A stretch of DNA of 64,000 bases from the NCBI GenBank assembly GCA_025602915.1, contig JAHLJZ010000028.1, forward strand, positions 1 to 64,000, in the 5' to 3' direction. The notes below the pieces were generated by a model. That model was not told the origin of the DNA and searched no databases. It saw only the letters and a list, made by a program, of their open reading frames with translations. The position numbers were made by a program, and so were the translations under genes. The DNA comes from Paraphysoderma sedebokerense (Eukaryota; Blastocladiomycota; Physodermatomycetes; Physodermatales; Physodermataceae). Positions 49,479 through 60,884 of the stretch are shown one piece after another (position 1 is the stretch's first letter; every line of letters starts with the position of its first letter).

Positions 49479-49800
49479 TCATTTCTAGCCGTAAGCGTTG
49501 GTGAGCCTAGGATTGTTATATCTCTGTGTTCTGGAAGATTTGGATTCAACTGCAAACGTGATAATGTATCAGCTTCAACGTCTGCACAGTGAGTACAATA
49601 GATCAATCGCCTAACCATTAGAAGGTACGGGAAGATTACGGGCAAAGTGGGATCCCGCTTCGACATCCCTTGTCATGAAACCTTTGATATATTAATGATT
49701 AAACAAATACATTTTGCTTCCATCCTTGCTTACAAAAATTGATGTAAATCAATAGAAATATTATGGCTTGTTCTCAATATCTGACTCCTCGGCTTACATA
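49479..49800. other. Convergent gap, GH81 / penta-EF-hand gene
   Basis: A 63-codon minus-strand frame (49475-49666) with IYCTHCADVEADTLSRL overlaps the GH81 stop by a few bases. It has no family match and no splice partner that I can find. Confidence 0.4.
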
Positions 49801-51373
49801 CTAACGGTTAGCCAAAACCAATTCGAGAAATGTCTCTGAATAAAGTTCAACGACGTGAGTACAACAACATTTGTGAAAATACAACAGATGGTTCAACATA
49901 CCGTAGTTGATGGTCACCCAACCGCTCTAATTATGTCAAATGTTAGAATGACGAAAAACGGAAGAAAGCAGAATGAGGGTGAGTGCACATACTCTGTTCG
50001 TATCGTATCTTTGGAAACTCTCAGTAAGTGATTTGACTGTTACACACGCTTGGATGAAGGAGTCGAATGTGATGTTGTTGCGCCCTTTAAGAGTTGTAAT
50101 TTTTCAACATATGCGGAAGGAAAAAACGGTTAATATCAAGAGTATTATTCCGACTCAGCGTATAGCAATTGAATTTCAGAAGAAAAATGGATAGGAGATA
50201 ACAACAGGAGCAGAGTCAACAGTGGAGGAAATATATTGTCTACCGCCGACTCTGTGGATTCAAAGATCTAACCTTGAGCTTCAGACTTACCATGACGATC
50301 ATACTTACGAATCATCATATCGCACTATTAAACGAGAAGGCAGTTGTTAAATTATGAGACCTTGTTTGGCTCTGAGATGCCGAATCGTCATACCAATGAC
50401 TCAGACAAGTTGTAACCGAATGCTAGAAGTGCCTGGCGCAACTCATTTTTATCAATATAGCCGGATCGATCTCTATCAAAACTTTGGAAACAAGCATTCC
50501 AATCTGTGATAAATTTCCATAAAGCTGCGAACTCATCGAATGTAATTGATCCGGAATGATTCCGATCGAACAAATTCATCTATACAACCAGTTTAAAAAG
50601 GACAAAGTTACTTGAACGAACTGAAGCAGTCCACAGGAGTTTCATTGAAATACCATTAATCGAACGGTCTCGCTGTTGAATGTAGTCCAGTCCCCATTCT
50701 GTAAAGCCTGTTGCAATTCATCGCAAGTTATGTGTCCGGAATTATCCCTGTACTCATTGCATTAGCAAACTGGCAATATCGTAAAGTAAAGAATTAACAC
50801 AGCATACTGATCAACGGCAATGAAATAGTTCCTGAAAAAACGGAAAAGCAAATGCGGAGGAGACGGTTCAGATTAATCGATGACAAATCATTCATTCAGC
50901 TCAACTTTTAAGAAAGATCTAATTACCATAAGGCAGGGTCGGCACCTATCAGAATTGAGTAAAGGCAATGAGAGTTAATAAGTCAAGTATTCTACAGTAT
51001 GTTTGAGATGCAATCGAACAAAAGTACCAGGTGGAGGAGGTTTTGCCGACGGAATCTGAGGTCGCGGGGGTGTACCAGATCCGTGGTGGGGCAAAGAACC
51101 GTAGACAGGGTTTTGGGGAGGATAGCCGGCACTTGTAGCAGGAGGATAGCCAGCACTGGTAGGTGGAGGGTATCCTGCATTAGAAGATGGAGGATATCCT
51201 GGTTGTTGAGGTTGCTGAGGTTTGTAGTTTTGATACTGCGGCTGCTGCTGTTGCGGTTGGCTGGAAGGATATGAGGGAGGAGGAGCGCCGGGAGCGGAAT
51301 ATGGATTCTGCTGATACGGATTCTGCGACTGTCCTGCTCCTGGTTGACCGCTGTAATTGTAGTTGTATGCCAT
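49801..51373 (-). CDS. Penta-EF-hand calcium-binding protein (peflin/ALG-2 family)
   Basis: The family binds calcium and dimerises, linking calcium to membrane repair, ESCRT and COPII traffic. Exon 1 encodes MAYNYNYSGQPGAG, then a Pro/Gln/Tyr/Gly-rich head with three GYPP(A/P)TSA repeats, as in peflin. After short exons come EF1 (VDQDNSGHITCDELQQAL) and LFDRNHSGSITFDEFAALW, then CFQSFDRDRSGYIDKNELRQ. The next exons give CDMMIRKYDRHG, GRNNITFDSFIQACVTVKSL, SFQRYDTNR, and the closing SGWVTINYETFLELVLANR. EF hands 1-3 have full acidic loops; the fourth and fifth are weak, as usual. It is divergent from phosphatidylinositol synthase with 229 bases between starts. About eight exons; several boundaries are approximate. 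Confidence 0.88.
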
Positions 51374-51602
51374 TTTGGATATATCTTGTATACCTTGAGT
51401 CTTGAATATCCTGTCGTCCTTTTCGCTGCAGATTCGGTAAGAAGGAAAGAAGGAACGAACTGCGGTGCACGTGAAAGTCACATGTTTTGTAATATGCAGT
51501 CACATGATTATCACGTGCATTCTCTTTTAGCTTAGACTGTTCCAAAGAAGGATCAGAGACAACACAGACTTCGAAAACCATCGTCGAAAAGATACAGATA
51601 TT
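51374..51602. promoter_or_regulatory. Short bidirectional promoter, penta-EF-hand / PIS1
   Basis: The 229-base gap between divergent starts contains repeated CACGTG-like sites (GTGCACGTGAAAGTCACATG near 51463-51482, and ATCACGTGC near 51509-51517). These palindromic CACGTG boxes could bind a bHLH factor such as an Ino2/Ino4 or Cbf1 type. The functional link to inositol lipid control is inference. Confidence 0.45.
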
Positions 51603-52774
51603 ATGTCAAAGAACAAGGAAAATGTATTCTTGTTTGTCCCTAATCTTATAGGTGCTTTTTTATACCTTCTTTTCTGTAGTCTGGTCCCAGATGAACCCTT
51701 CTGTACTCACAAACTGACTCTGAACACTTTCATGAAACCGTGTAGGTTATTCCCGCGTATTGTTGGCCGGCCTATCTTGTCACTATATGTTCAATGCCCC
51801 GTACTTATCGATAACACTATATGTTGTTAGTTGTCTGCTAGATGCCGTAGACGGGAACGTTGCCAGGGCCTTGGGACAGTGTATGTATACTCTGGAATTT
51901 CGCCTATCAGTCGTTTGGATATTTCGATTTGGTTACCGACCTTCAAAAAGCAGTCCAAAGAGACCCCATACTTAATTACAATCATCGATTGAACTGAACC
52001 GTGAAATCGTATCAGATAAAAAATAACCATTGATTCTATTGCCTGTTATGTAAATAGGTTCCAAATTTGGGGCAGTCTTAGATATGGTGACCGATCGGTT
52101 AGTAATTGCTCTTTTTGTTTAAACATTCTCTTATACCGTCTTCTCTCTAATTGAAGTATCTGTTTCTTCACTCGGTCTTCTAATGTTCTGGTGGACAGAT
52201 CAACGACCGCCTGCCTTCTAATGTATCTTGCCACTGCCTACCCTCAATACGCTTTAATATTTCAAGGACTCATAAGTTTAGATCTTAGTAGTCATTACAT
52301 GCATATGTACAGGTTAGTTTTTTAACGATTCCGTTATGTGAATATATCGGTGACTAAGTCGGAACGTCCATCTTGGCAAATTTGATTCGTACCAGCTCCT
52401 TGACGTCAGGTTCAGCTTCTCACAAACAAGTATCCTCGTCGTCAAATCCTATTCTACGGCTCTACTACCACAATAATATCGTATTATTCATCTTCTGTGC
52501 CGGTAATGAATTGTATTTTATACTTTTATACCTCCTACACCATGCCCAAAAGTCCTCAGCTCTGTCGCACCCTTTTGATCTATTGGTCCAAGACTGGTTT
52601 GATGTTGTGTTCGAAAAGAATATTCTGAATCTAGTTGCATTCATAGCTTTCCCAATTTGTGCGGCAAAGCAGATTATAAACGTGGTTCAATTCATAAATG
52701 CAAGTAAGGCTCTTGCGAGTGTGGATATTGAAGAAAGGCAAAAGAGCAAGCTATCAAAGCCGAAAAAGAATTAA
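51603..52774 (+). CDS. PIS1: Phosphatidylinositol synthase (CDP-diacylglycerol-inositol 3-phosphatidyltransferase)
   Basis: The enzyme joins CDP-diacylglycerol and inositol in the ER membrane. Five exons join in frame: 51603-51651, 51746-51880, 52058-52097, 52199-52312 and 52396-52774. The product is about 238 residues, usual for the family. The start MSKNKENVFLFVPNLIGYSRVL matches fungal PIS. The CDP-alcohol phosphotransferase signature D-G-x2-A-R-x8-G-x3-D-x3-D is complete across an intron, as DAVDGNVARALGQC then SKFGAVLDMVTDR. The region ALIFQGLISLDLSSHYMHMYS and the later GNELYFILLYLLHH are also family-typical. About five membrane spans. The tail ends in Lys-rich KSKLSKPKKN, which could help keep it in the ER. 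It shares a short upstream region with the penta-EF-hand gene. Confidence 0.95.
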
Positions 52775-53865
52775 TACACATTGAATATTACATACAATTG
52801 ACATATTGGATTAATAAATTTATGATGAAATGATTTTAAGTGGAATTCCTTTGTCCCTTGAGTCATTGTGGCATACTGAGGTCAATCTCCTCTCATATGA
52901 ACGAACTTGATTGTACAAAGAACTGTGATGTTTGCAATCGAAAGGCAAGTGAATCTTATATCTGGGTGACCCGAGACTTTCTGAAGTGAAAACCTCCTCC
53001 TAACTTTGCTGAGTACTATTTGCCAATTTGGAGTATAGTGTAAACCATGATAATCAGTCATTATCTTAAATAGTAATTTAGTTTCTTCAACTGGAGTCTT
53101 AACTTATTAGTCGATTCCAAGGAATGCGCAAACTTATTTCTCCGAACTGTGGTTGGGCTATAGTTTGAGAACTAGCTGGTACGTATTTAACTCAAAAATA
53201 AAGTCTATTAGATCGTTGGTACTGAAAAATGAAAAAACAATATATACAGAATCAAATGGATAATACACAAATGAAGCCAACGAAGAAATATGTCAGATCA
53301 AGAGTTTATCATACGATTTCGAGAAACAATGTTTTTAATAAAATTCTTAATTCAGGAATAACATTACTCATGAAGTAAGCTCCTCGCTTGAACTATAAAC
53401 GGATATCTAAAAACAGCTACAAAAATCATGAAAAATAAATTCAAAACGCACAGCTCCACTGTTCAAGATGCACCGTATCCATGAGTAATAAAATTGCGGG
53501 GCATGGAGCCAACGGCATATTATCAAACAACAAGCCATGGATTAATGAATGCCAGGTTGTATGCTTGATCTGACTCCAGCAAAACAATACCAGTTCCCTG
53601 CGCAGAGCAAATTCCGCGTCAGGCAAAGCAATAACTAAACAAAATTCGGTCTCCGCTCACACAACGGAGAGTAAATAGGCTTGATTCCGGCCATTGTGGC
53701 TAGATTTAAATACACATTCATCACGACATTTGAGTATTTTCTGTCATTGTGTGTGAGTGATGTCTGATGAAAATGCACTGCGAATTTTCATGAAATCAAT
53801 CTTAGACTTGCCTCTGCGCAATAAATCAATATTATCTGATGCCGCGACATCAAGTCATTTCTGGA
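52775..53865. other. Intergenic, 3' of PIS1 and 5' of AA9 copy 4
   Basis: About 1.1 kb with no gene signal. A 61-codon minus-strand frame (53441-53626) has no features. The AA9 copy 4 promoter lies at its right edge. Confidence 0.5.
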
Positions 53866-53873
53866 TATAAATA
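53866..53873 (+). promoter_or_regulatory. TATA box, AA9 copy 4
   Basis: TATAAATA lies 79 bases upstream of the ATG at 53945 and is followed by a short leader. It is the best TATA match in this window. Confidence 0.55.
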
Positions 53874-53944
53874 CAGGACATCCCTGTACCATTTCAATAG
53901 CAATTCAAAGTATCTTTTTCTATCAAGAAATTACATATACAAAA

Positions 53945-55043
53945 ATGGCATACAAACTTTCAGTACTTCTCCCTCTTCTCGTCTTGATCCAATCGGCGGC
54001 CATTCAAGGGCACATCTATCTTCATTCTTTCACCGCTGGCGGTAAAGAATCAACCGAATGTATTCGAGCTTACCCTGCTCAGAAAAACTTTCCTATCAAG
54101 ACTGTCAGTGGAAAAGAAATGATGTGTAACGCTGGAACTTCTCCAGCTAAAGGTTCATGTGGTGTGAAAGCTGGCGATTCGGTGACGTTCCAGTTTTTCC
54201 ATAATGGACCTAGCCCAAATGATGATATTGTTGATAAGTAAGTAAAGTTTAGAAAGTATTATGTGAATTTGGTAATTGAAAATTAATGGTCATTTTTTGT
54301 GTTCTTCAGAACACACGTTGGCCCTTGTTCCGTTTATTTGTCTAAAGCTGATGCTTCAGGCGCTCCTTCCGGTTGGTTCAAGATTTTCGAAAAAGGATAT
54401 GACAGTGCAAAGAAGCAATGGTGCTCGGGTTTGTCTCTTTTATATTCTGATTAAAGAAACAAGGATCAATCTTAACCATTCATTCATCGACAGATCAATT
54501 GATCGCTGCTCGAGGAAAATTGGACGTGAAGATCCCTGCGGACTTAGAAGATGGGAAATACATTTTCAGAACTGAATTGATTGCTTTGCATGAAGCAGAT
54601 GCAAAAGAAAGTAAGTGATCAAAATTCTATATTTAACTCTATTATTGATCAAGTAGAACAGATTTATATTAACAAACTCCTTATTAATTTTTCATTAGGT
54701 CAAGGTCGTGGTGCTCAATTCTACAGTAAGTGTTCCTAAATTTTTGGTCAATCTAATATTAACTTGACTCTAACATTATCGCTTTTATAGTCAACTGCGG
54801 TGACATGGAACTTGCTGGAGGCGCTGGTACCCTCAAACCTGCCACAATTGATATTCCTTCTCCTCAATGGGCTACCGATGAATCACCTGGTGTCCTTTTC
54901 AACGTCTACGGAAATGCTGATCTCAGCTCTTATAAAATCCCGGGACCTCCGGTACTCGCCGCATCTGTAGGCTCAGCTGGTAGCGGATCTGGCAATGGAA
55001 CTACTACTACTACCCCCGGAAGTTCAGGAAACGGTACCAACAC

Positions 55044-55093
<50 letters not shown>

Positions 55094-55308
55094 AATATGG
55101 TTCTGGTTCTGGTTCTGGTTCTGAATACGGTTCAGGTTCTGGATCTGGTTCTGGCTCTGATTCTGGCTCTGGTTCAGGTTCAGGTTCTGGCTCTGGCTCC
55201 GGCTCTGGCTCCGGTTCTGGTGCTGGCGCTCCCGCACAACCTGGCCCCGGAGAAATAACTATGAATGCTGGAGAGGAAATGTACATTTGCCGTAAAGTAT
55301 CCAAATAA
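53945..55308 (+). CDS. AA9-type LPMO, copy 4, with Gly-Ser tail
   Basis: Exons are 53945-54237, 54310-54428, 54494-54610, 54699-54725 and 54791-55308, in frame throughout. The leader …QSAAIQG releases [14 protein letters not shown], with the copper-binding His first. Blocks are [72 protein letters not shown], the Q-x-Y motif [25 protein letters not shown] and [11 protein letters not shown]. The tail is a long Gly-Ser run (55030-55220) that ends [12 protein letters not shown]. Intron 1 falls after IVDK, where copies 1-3 have none, while the intron those copies carry before AGDSV is missing. This marks a second AA9 subfamily. All expected catalytic residues are present. Confidence 0.88.
55037..55230 (+). 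repeat. GGTTCTGGCTCT microsatellite coding for a Gly-Ser linker
   Basis: A 6-base GGTTCT/GGCTCT unit repeats about 30 times with occasional GAATA(C/T) insertions. It encodes the flexible Gly-Ser tail of AA9 copy 4. Confidence 0.85.
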
Positions 55309-56484
55309 GCATTTAAATACTTGTTTCACAGTTTAACATTATTTTAGTGAATGTTCATATAAAAAATCATATAGTTTGGCAGAGCCAAATATGATTTATA
55401 AACCAGTACACATATATGTAAAATACAAATACAAAATAAATTCTTGAGTTTTATGAAATTTTAAAAAAGTGTCTATTTTAGCCCATGTTAAGCGAATTTT
55501 ATTCAATCGCAGAGCGAAGTTTACAGATCTGAAGTCACCAAAGCTATCAAAAGTACTTTATAATTCTATTGCCTGAAATTCAAACTCAACTCGATGCTAT
55601 ACCTCAAGACCTTAGAAGTCAAATAAAACTTCACTCTCACCTCCTGTTGCTAGTTCATCCATCTCAGTCGATGTCACCAGACTCACCGCTACCCATGGCT
55701 TAACCTGCAGTTGATTGAGAGCACGGAATGCTGAATATCACATCAAATCGCAACTTGCTTTTTGGGAATATTTTTATACATCCATCCCTTCTACAATTGT
55801 AGCTATGTCCAATTTGGCAATAAGTTGTTGCAGTATAGATATGGTTGCTGAGTCAATATCTAATGCTTATATAAGATACAAAGTATCCATTTTTATCACC
55901 AATATCACATGATTGATCAAAGCGCCAAACATAATTACAGAGGGATCCAAGAACACAGGTCGCTTTCAAGTCGGATTAGCAAATTTGAAGTCGCAACGCC
56001 ATCCACGATTAGCGAATCACAAGGAAGAATAAGGTTTATTTAAACGCAAATTAATTAATTCATTTATTCAAATTTGGTCTGATACTGGCAACGCAATGTA
56101 TGGAATCAAATCGAATTCGCATCTGCTTCGCGTGCTAAATATCTTCCAAGCCATTTCGCATCATGCAAAGCAATTAAACAAAAATGAGATACTTCAACTC
56201 AACAAGGCGACGGATTTACGCTTTTTTTAGTGAATACTGACAACAATTTACGACGTATTATCAACGAGGATTTGATAATTTTATTCATAGTGATGCGTGA
56301 TTTACTGGCACAGCAATTTCCATGAAATGAATAGCGTAATTCATGCAAGAGTATATTCGCAACGAAGAATTGTTCATGATGAATGATTTCATATCATGCC
56401 TGCTAGAACATATTTCGACTTGGCCCATTTATGTTTACAGTCCATTAAATTTTCCCGGACAAATTATCAATTTGCAATATCAAG
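55309..56484. other. Intergenic between AA9 copies 4 and 5
   Basis: About 1.2 kb without convincing coding. AT-rich runs near 55360-55460 are consistent with the copy 4 3' end. No clear TATA box was found for copy 5. Confidence 0.45.
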
Positions 56485-57805
56485 ATGGCTTTCAAGATAT
56501 CAGTACTTCTTCCGCTCCTGATTTTAATCCAATCATTGACCACACAAGGTCACATCTTTCTCCACTCTTTGACCGCTGGCGGTAAAGAATCAACGGAATG
56601 TCTTCGAGCTTTTTCCCCGCAAAAGAATTCTCCCATAAAAGATACCACCGCAAAAGAGATGATGTGTAACGCTGGGACTTCGCCAGCGAAAAGCACATGT
56701 GCAGTGAAGGCGGGCAGTTCAGTAACATTTCAATTCTACGCTCAGAAACCCGAGCCAAATGATGAAATAGTAGATGAGTATGTAGATTCCACATTTTAAG
56801 AATAACTGATATTTTTCCGTCATTAACACTTTAATGCTAGTTCGCACGTTGGACCATGCGCAGTGTACTTGTCGAAAGCAGACGCAACAGGCGCTCCTTC
56901 TGGATGGTTCAAGATCTTCGAGGAAGGGTATGATGCAGCCAAGAAACAATGGTGCTCAGGTTTGTATTTTTAAACTATATATTTTATATGGAATAAGTTT
57001 GATAATTTGATTCATTTTTTTAATCAATGCTTCATCCATTCTAGATCAATTAATTGCCGCACGCGGAAAGTTGGATGTCAAGCTCCCAGCTGACTTGGAA
57101 GATGGAAAGTACATTTTCCGTACTGAATTCATCGCATTGCATGAGGCCGGCGGAAAAGCAAGTAAGGAAAATTCATTTTACAGCCTTTTAATTACCATCT
57201 TCTCACATGAAACTTTTCCGTTCTGGTTTAGGTGAAGGTCGCGGCGCTCAATTTTACAGTAAGTTTTTTCAAATCCGACTTATTCTACCATTAACTTTGA
57301 ATTAAACGTTTAATTATTATTTTTTTCTTCAATAGTTCATTGTGGTGACATTGAACTCGAGGGAGGCTCAGGAAGCCTTAAACCAGCAACCGTTGACATA
57401 CCGTCCCCTCAATGGGCGACCGATGAATCACCTGGCGTTCTCATTGACGTATATGGAAAGGCTGATTTGAGGAACTACAAAATTCCTGGACCTCCGGTTT
57501 TGGCTGCCTCAATCAGATCGATTGGAGCTGGATCGGGGAACGAAGCAAGTACTAATACTGGCAGTCCCGGGAATGAGACAGATTATAGCAATAATCCCGG
57601 ATCCGGTTCCCACAATGACTCTGAGTCCAAACCTCATGCAGGCTCTGAATATGATACTGGCTCCAATCCAGGTGCTAATTCTGAATATGGCACAGGCAGT
57701 AAGCACGACTCGGGATCAACCCCCGTATCTGGGGCTCGACCAGATGCCGGTCCAATTTCGACAGCTGGTGAGGAAGTTTATATCTGCCGCAAAGTGACCA
57801 AATAA
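56485..57805 (+). CDS. AA9-type LPMO, copy 5, with Ser/Gly/Pro tail
   Basis: Sister of copy 4 with the same intron plan; five exons. The leader …SLTTQG releases HIFLHSLTAGGKES. Later blocks are [96 protein letters not shown] and [12 protein letters not shown]. The [10 protein letters not shown] segment of copy 4 is FYAQKPEPND here, losing one His; the His in SHVGPC, the likelier copper ligand, is kept. The tail has the same length class but a mixed Ser, Gly, Asn, Pro and Asp composition, not a pure Gly-Ser run. It still ends GEEVYICRKVTK. Exon borders: first exon to about 56775, last from about 57336. Confidence 0.87.
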
Positions 57806-58452
57806 GTCAAGATCAATCTTCAATTGGTCGATTAGATACGTTCAAATCTTATAGTAAAATCCTCTGCTCAGGCGCTGGAGCACATATAATTTGTATAATG
57901 GAACTCTGTATAAAAATTACATATATGATTGGAGCTTACTTGTAAAAGTGAGTTAATCAGAGAGAATTCTGCCTAACTTAAAAAAAAATGAACAAAAAAA
58001 AAAGCAATATTAACAAGTTCAACTTGCCATAACGTTGAAGAAAGCAAATGGACCTACGAGTCATATTTTGAACTAAAGAAAATGTAATAGAGTAAGCTCT
58101 AAGGACTTGAAGTAACAAGAAAAGAGGTGAAAAAACAAGCCTCTATTATCATCATGTTCTCATCAATAACAGATGCATGCAAAGTGCAGTAAGCAAAAGA
58201 TCGAGAGCATGATTGCCCTACATGCTCGTCGACTTTTTAGGTCATCTTCTATTTTAAAGAACAAGACGGCAAAAAGACACCATTGAAATGGACTTGAAAT
58301 ATAAACTAGGCAAACAATAGTTGAATCATTATCAAAAGGAGAATGGTGAAAACAATGCAAACGTTTGAAAGTTCTGTAACTGTTGTCACCAAAGTAAACA
58401 TTTCAGCCTTCTCGGTGTAACTCACTGATGTGCAACTTGAAGTAACATAATC
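57806..58452. other. Intergenic
   Basis: The gap is AT-rich, with A-rich runs at 57980-58000, and shows no gene. It holds the 3' flank of AA9 copy 5 and the upstream region of the next gene. Confidence 0.45.
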
Positions 58453-60044
58453 ATGACTGATAGAAAGCTGCCTATTTTTCCTGAACAAGTATTGCCATCG
58501 TCATCTTTGTCTTCGTCTTCATCTTCCTCTCCACGTCTAAATTCAAATACATCTGTCCAAGCCTCCTCTCTCAGTCACACTCGAACAGATACAAATGAAT
58601 TCAATCAATATCTTCAGCGCCAAACGCATTTTAGAGCGGCCGATACTAACGCCTGCACTATAACAACAACAAAAGAACATCGTCGCAGTATTAGATCCCT
58701 TGGTCGTGTAATACGCAAAAAATGTCGAGAGCAGGGTGGTTCACCCAAGAAGAAGGAAAACCTGGCAGCCACACTTATATCAGTGCTGCAATTAATTTGC
58801 GGGATAGTAGCGCCAGAGCATAATTTAGATTTCATCTACTCTACAGATGGAATCTTCCACATTAAGGGCCTGCGGATTGATGAGGAAGAATTAAGCAATA
58901 TCAGAGTTTGTGGAGAACGTGAGTTTTCATCAGTCTCAAATGATTATAGTCATACCTGTACTCTATTATCAATTGGAATTTGTATTTCACTGCATTAACC
59001 CTCAAGTATTCTTTATTTCTTCCTCCTACTTAGAATCACTGTCTTCAACCAGAACAGGCCCATTGTCGCTACCCAGAATTTTCCCCACATCTATTAAAAT
59101 TGAAAGTGGAGATGATTCGGAGAACCACGGCGAAGAAAAATTTGTGGATTCATGGTCATTTTCTGATGAAAAGGAAGAAGAGACTGAGGAAGAAGTGATT
59201 GAAGAAGGCGGAACTGGGAGCAATGCTGCCCGGCCAAAAATCATTCTATTTACCCAACCCATGAAAACTATCCATGGCTCTCTTGTGGAGTCACTGCCAG
59301 AAGTTCTTCCACCAGAATTAAAGGATATATCCAGTATGTCTGAATGATTTAACTTGGGTTTCTGTCAGCGAATCTCGGTTTCTGACATTCATTCTTTCAA
59401 AAACTCAAACAGAGACAACACAGCGATACAAGTTGGCGGGACGAATTATAACGTCACTTTGTACATGCGATAGACAATCTTTAGAATCAAAGTTTGAATT
59501 CTTGAAAACATTTCGTGCTCGATTGTTCTGTGATGCTTCCTGGAAGCATTTTACAAATAATCTTCCTCAAATACCGGACCAGAACGCACACGGCAATAAT
59601 ATTCGGACATACACAAAACTTGTCCGCTGGTATGGGTGGACTGTTCACATCGAACATTCACAAACGTTTCTTCTGTTTCTACATCGATTTTATATTGCAA
59701 AAACGGTTTTCGACTTATGTGACGAACGCAATCCAGAAGAAAAGTACAACCAATTTAGTAGAATCTTCAAAACTGGAAATGCTTACAGTTCAATCCCGGG
59801 ATTGAACATGCGAAATAAAATTCGAAAATTATGGTATTTGGTTGTCAGAACTCTACAACTGGTTGATTTGATTGGTGCTGGGGTTTTGCTGGCTGACTGT
59901 AGCCTTAAAATAATGGATTTGGATATAGCAAATTACTTACGTGTGGTGGATGTACTCAAATCGTTAACGCAGGAGGAAAAGGAGAAATTCAACTTCAATA
60001 TTAACTTGGCGGAAGGCGGATTCAAGGACTTAATCTTAAAATGA
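58453..60044 (+). CDS. Orphan protein of unknown family, three exons
   Basis: I do not recognise this gene. Exons are 58453 to about 58919, about 59035 to 59331, and 59412-60044, joined in frame at GT-AG sites. The N-terminus is low-complexity Ser/Pro (LPSSSLSSSSSSSPRL), then basic RRSIRSLGRVIRKKCREQ, and a helical block LAATLISVLQLICGIVAPEH. The middle is acidic, with DEKEEETEEEVIEEGG. The last exon is compact and helical: RLFCDASWKHFTNNLPQIP, TKLVRWYGWTVHIEHSQTF, NKIRKLWYLVVRTLQLVDLI. There is no signal peptide. One hydrophobic stretch, LVDLIGAGVLLADCSLKIM, could be a buried helix. The total is about 465 residues. Two separate folded blocks joined by a disordered acidic linker is the likely layout. 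Confidence 0.65.
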
Positions 60045-60884
60045 AACAGTGGAAGAATGAATTGTAAAGGTTGTAAGGAGTTTTTGTTTTATCTGTAATA
60101 AAACAGCATCCTGACTTCAAAAATGCATTGATTTCTTCTTGTGAGGCTTTTTCAATTTTATTGGGATTCTGGTTTTGTCGATTACTGCAGGATTTATGCC
60201 CACAGCCGTAAAAGCTGGTAAAAATATAGAACTGAACCTCGATATAATTGAAAGCAAACATCTGTAAGCGAAAGAATAAATATAAATGAATCAAATCCCC
60301 ATTCAAAATTCAAACTGCAATTCATACTGCATGCAAATGTAAGTATTATTTACACGTTCTTTTAAAAGTTATCAATGAACTTCTGACTTCTCCGTTGATG
60401 ATACACTTGAACATTTATACATCTGTTTGAAGTTTGAATCTTAAATCTGTAATAATTATTTTGAATCATTGTAATTGCAAAGAAAGGTGCAAGATTTTTC
60501 AATATTATTTTGTATCTATAATTCCTTAAAATGTTAAATGAATTCTTACTTTTTACAATAGTAATTTTTGTGTGAGATGTCATCAAGAAGGCATCCGACA
60601 TCCTGCGACCACCTTTGATTTTTCGTTTTTTTCATTTTTTTTTTCTCTAGAAAACTTGGCTGCTATCCAATTACATTTAGATTAGGTTAAATTTGTTCGC
60701 CAGAGAAGTTTGCCAATTGTAGGCAAAAAGAAATTTTTTATTCAGGTGACTTAATCCAAGACGTGCATGAAAAAGATATAGCAAAGACTTGCTGACGAGA
60801 AATTTAAGAAAAAAGAAATTATATTTCGATTATTTTTTCTATCCGTACAAATTTATAACCGAAAAGACAAAGAGGATTCTTAAA
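60045..60884. other. Convergent gap
   Basis: Very AT-rich, with T runs at 60635-60645. Open frames at 60022-60306 and 60362-60601 (minus) have no family features. Confidence 0.45.

Noticed and set aside
49475-49666. 63-codon minus-strand frame with CTHC
   Set aside because: No family match or splice partner; it overlaps the GH81 stop.
54930-55304. Minus-strand frame reading EPEPEP over 100 residues
   Set aside because: It is the antisense of the Gly-Ser repeat of AA9 copy 4.
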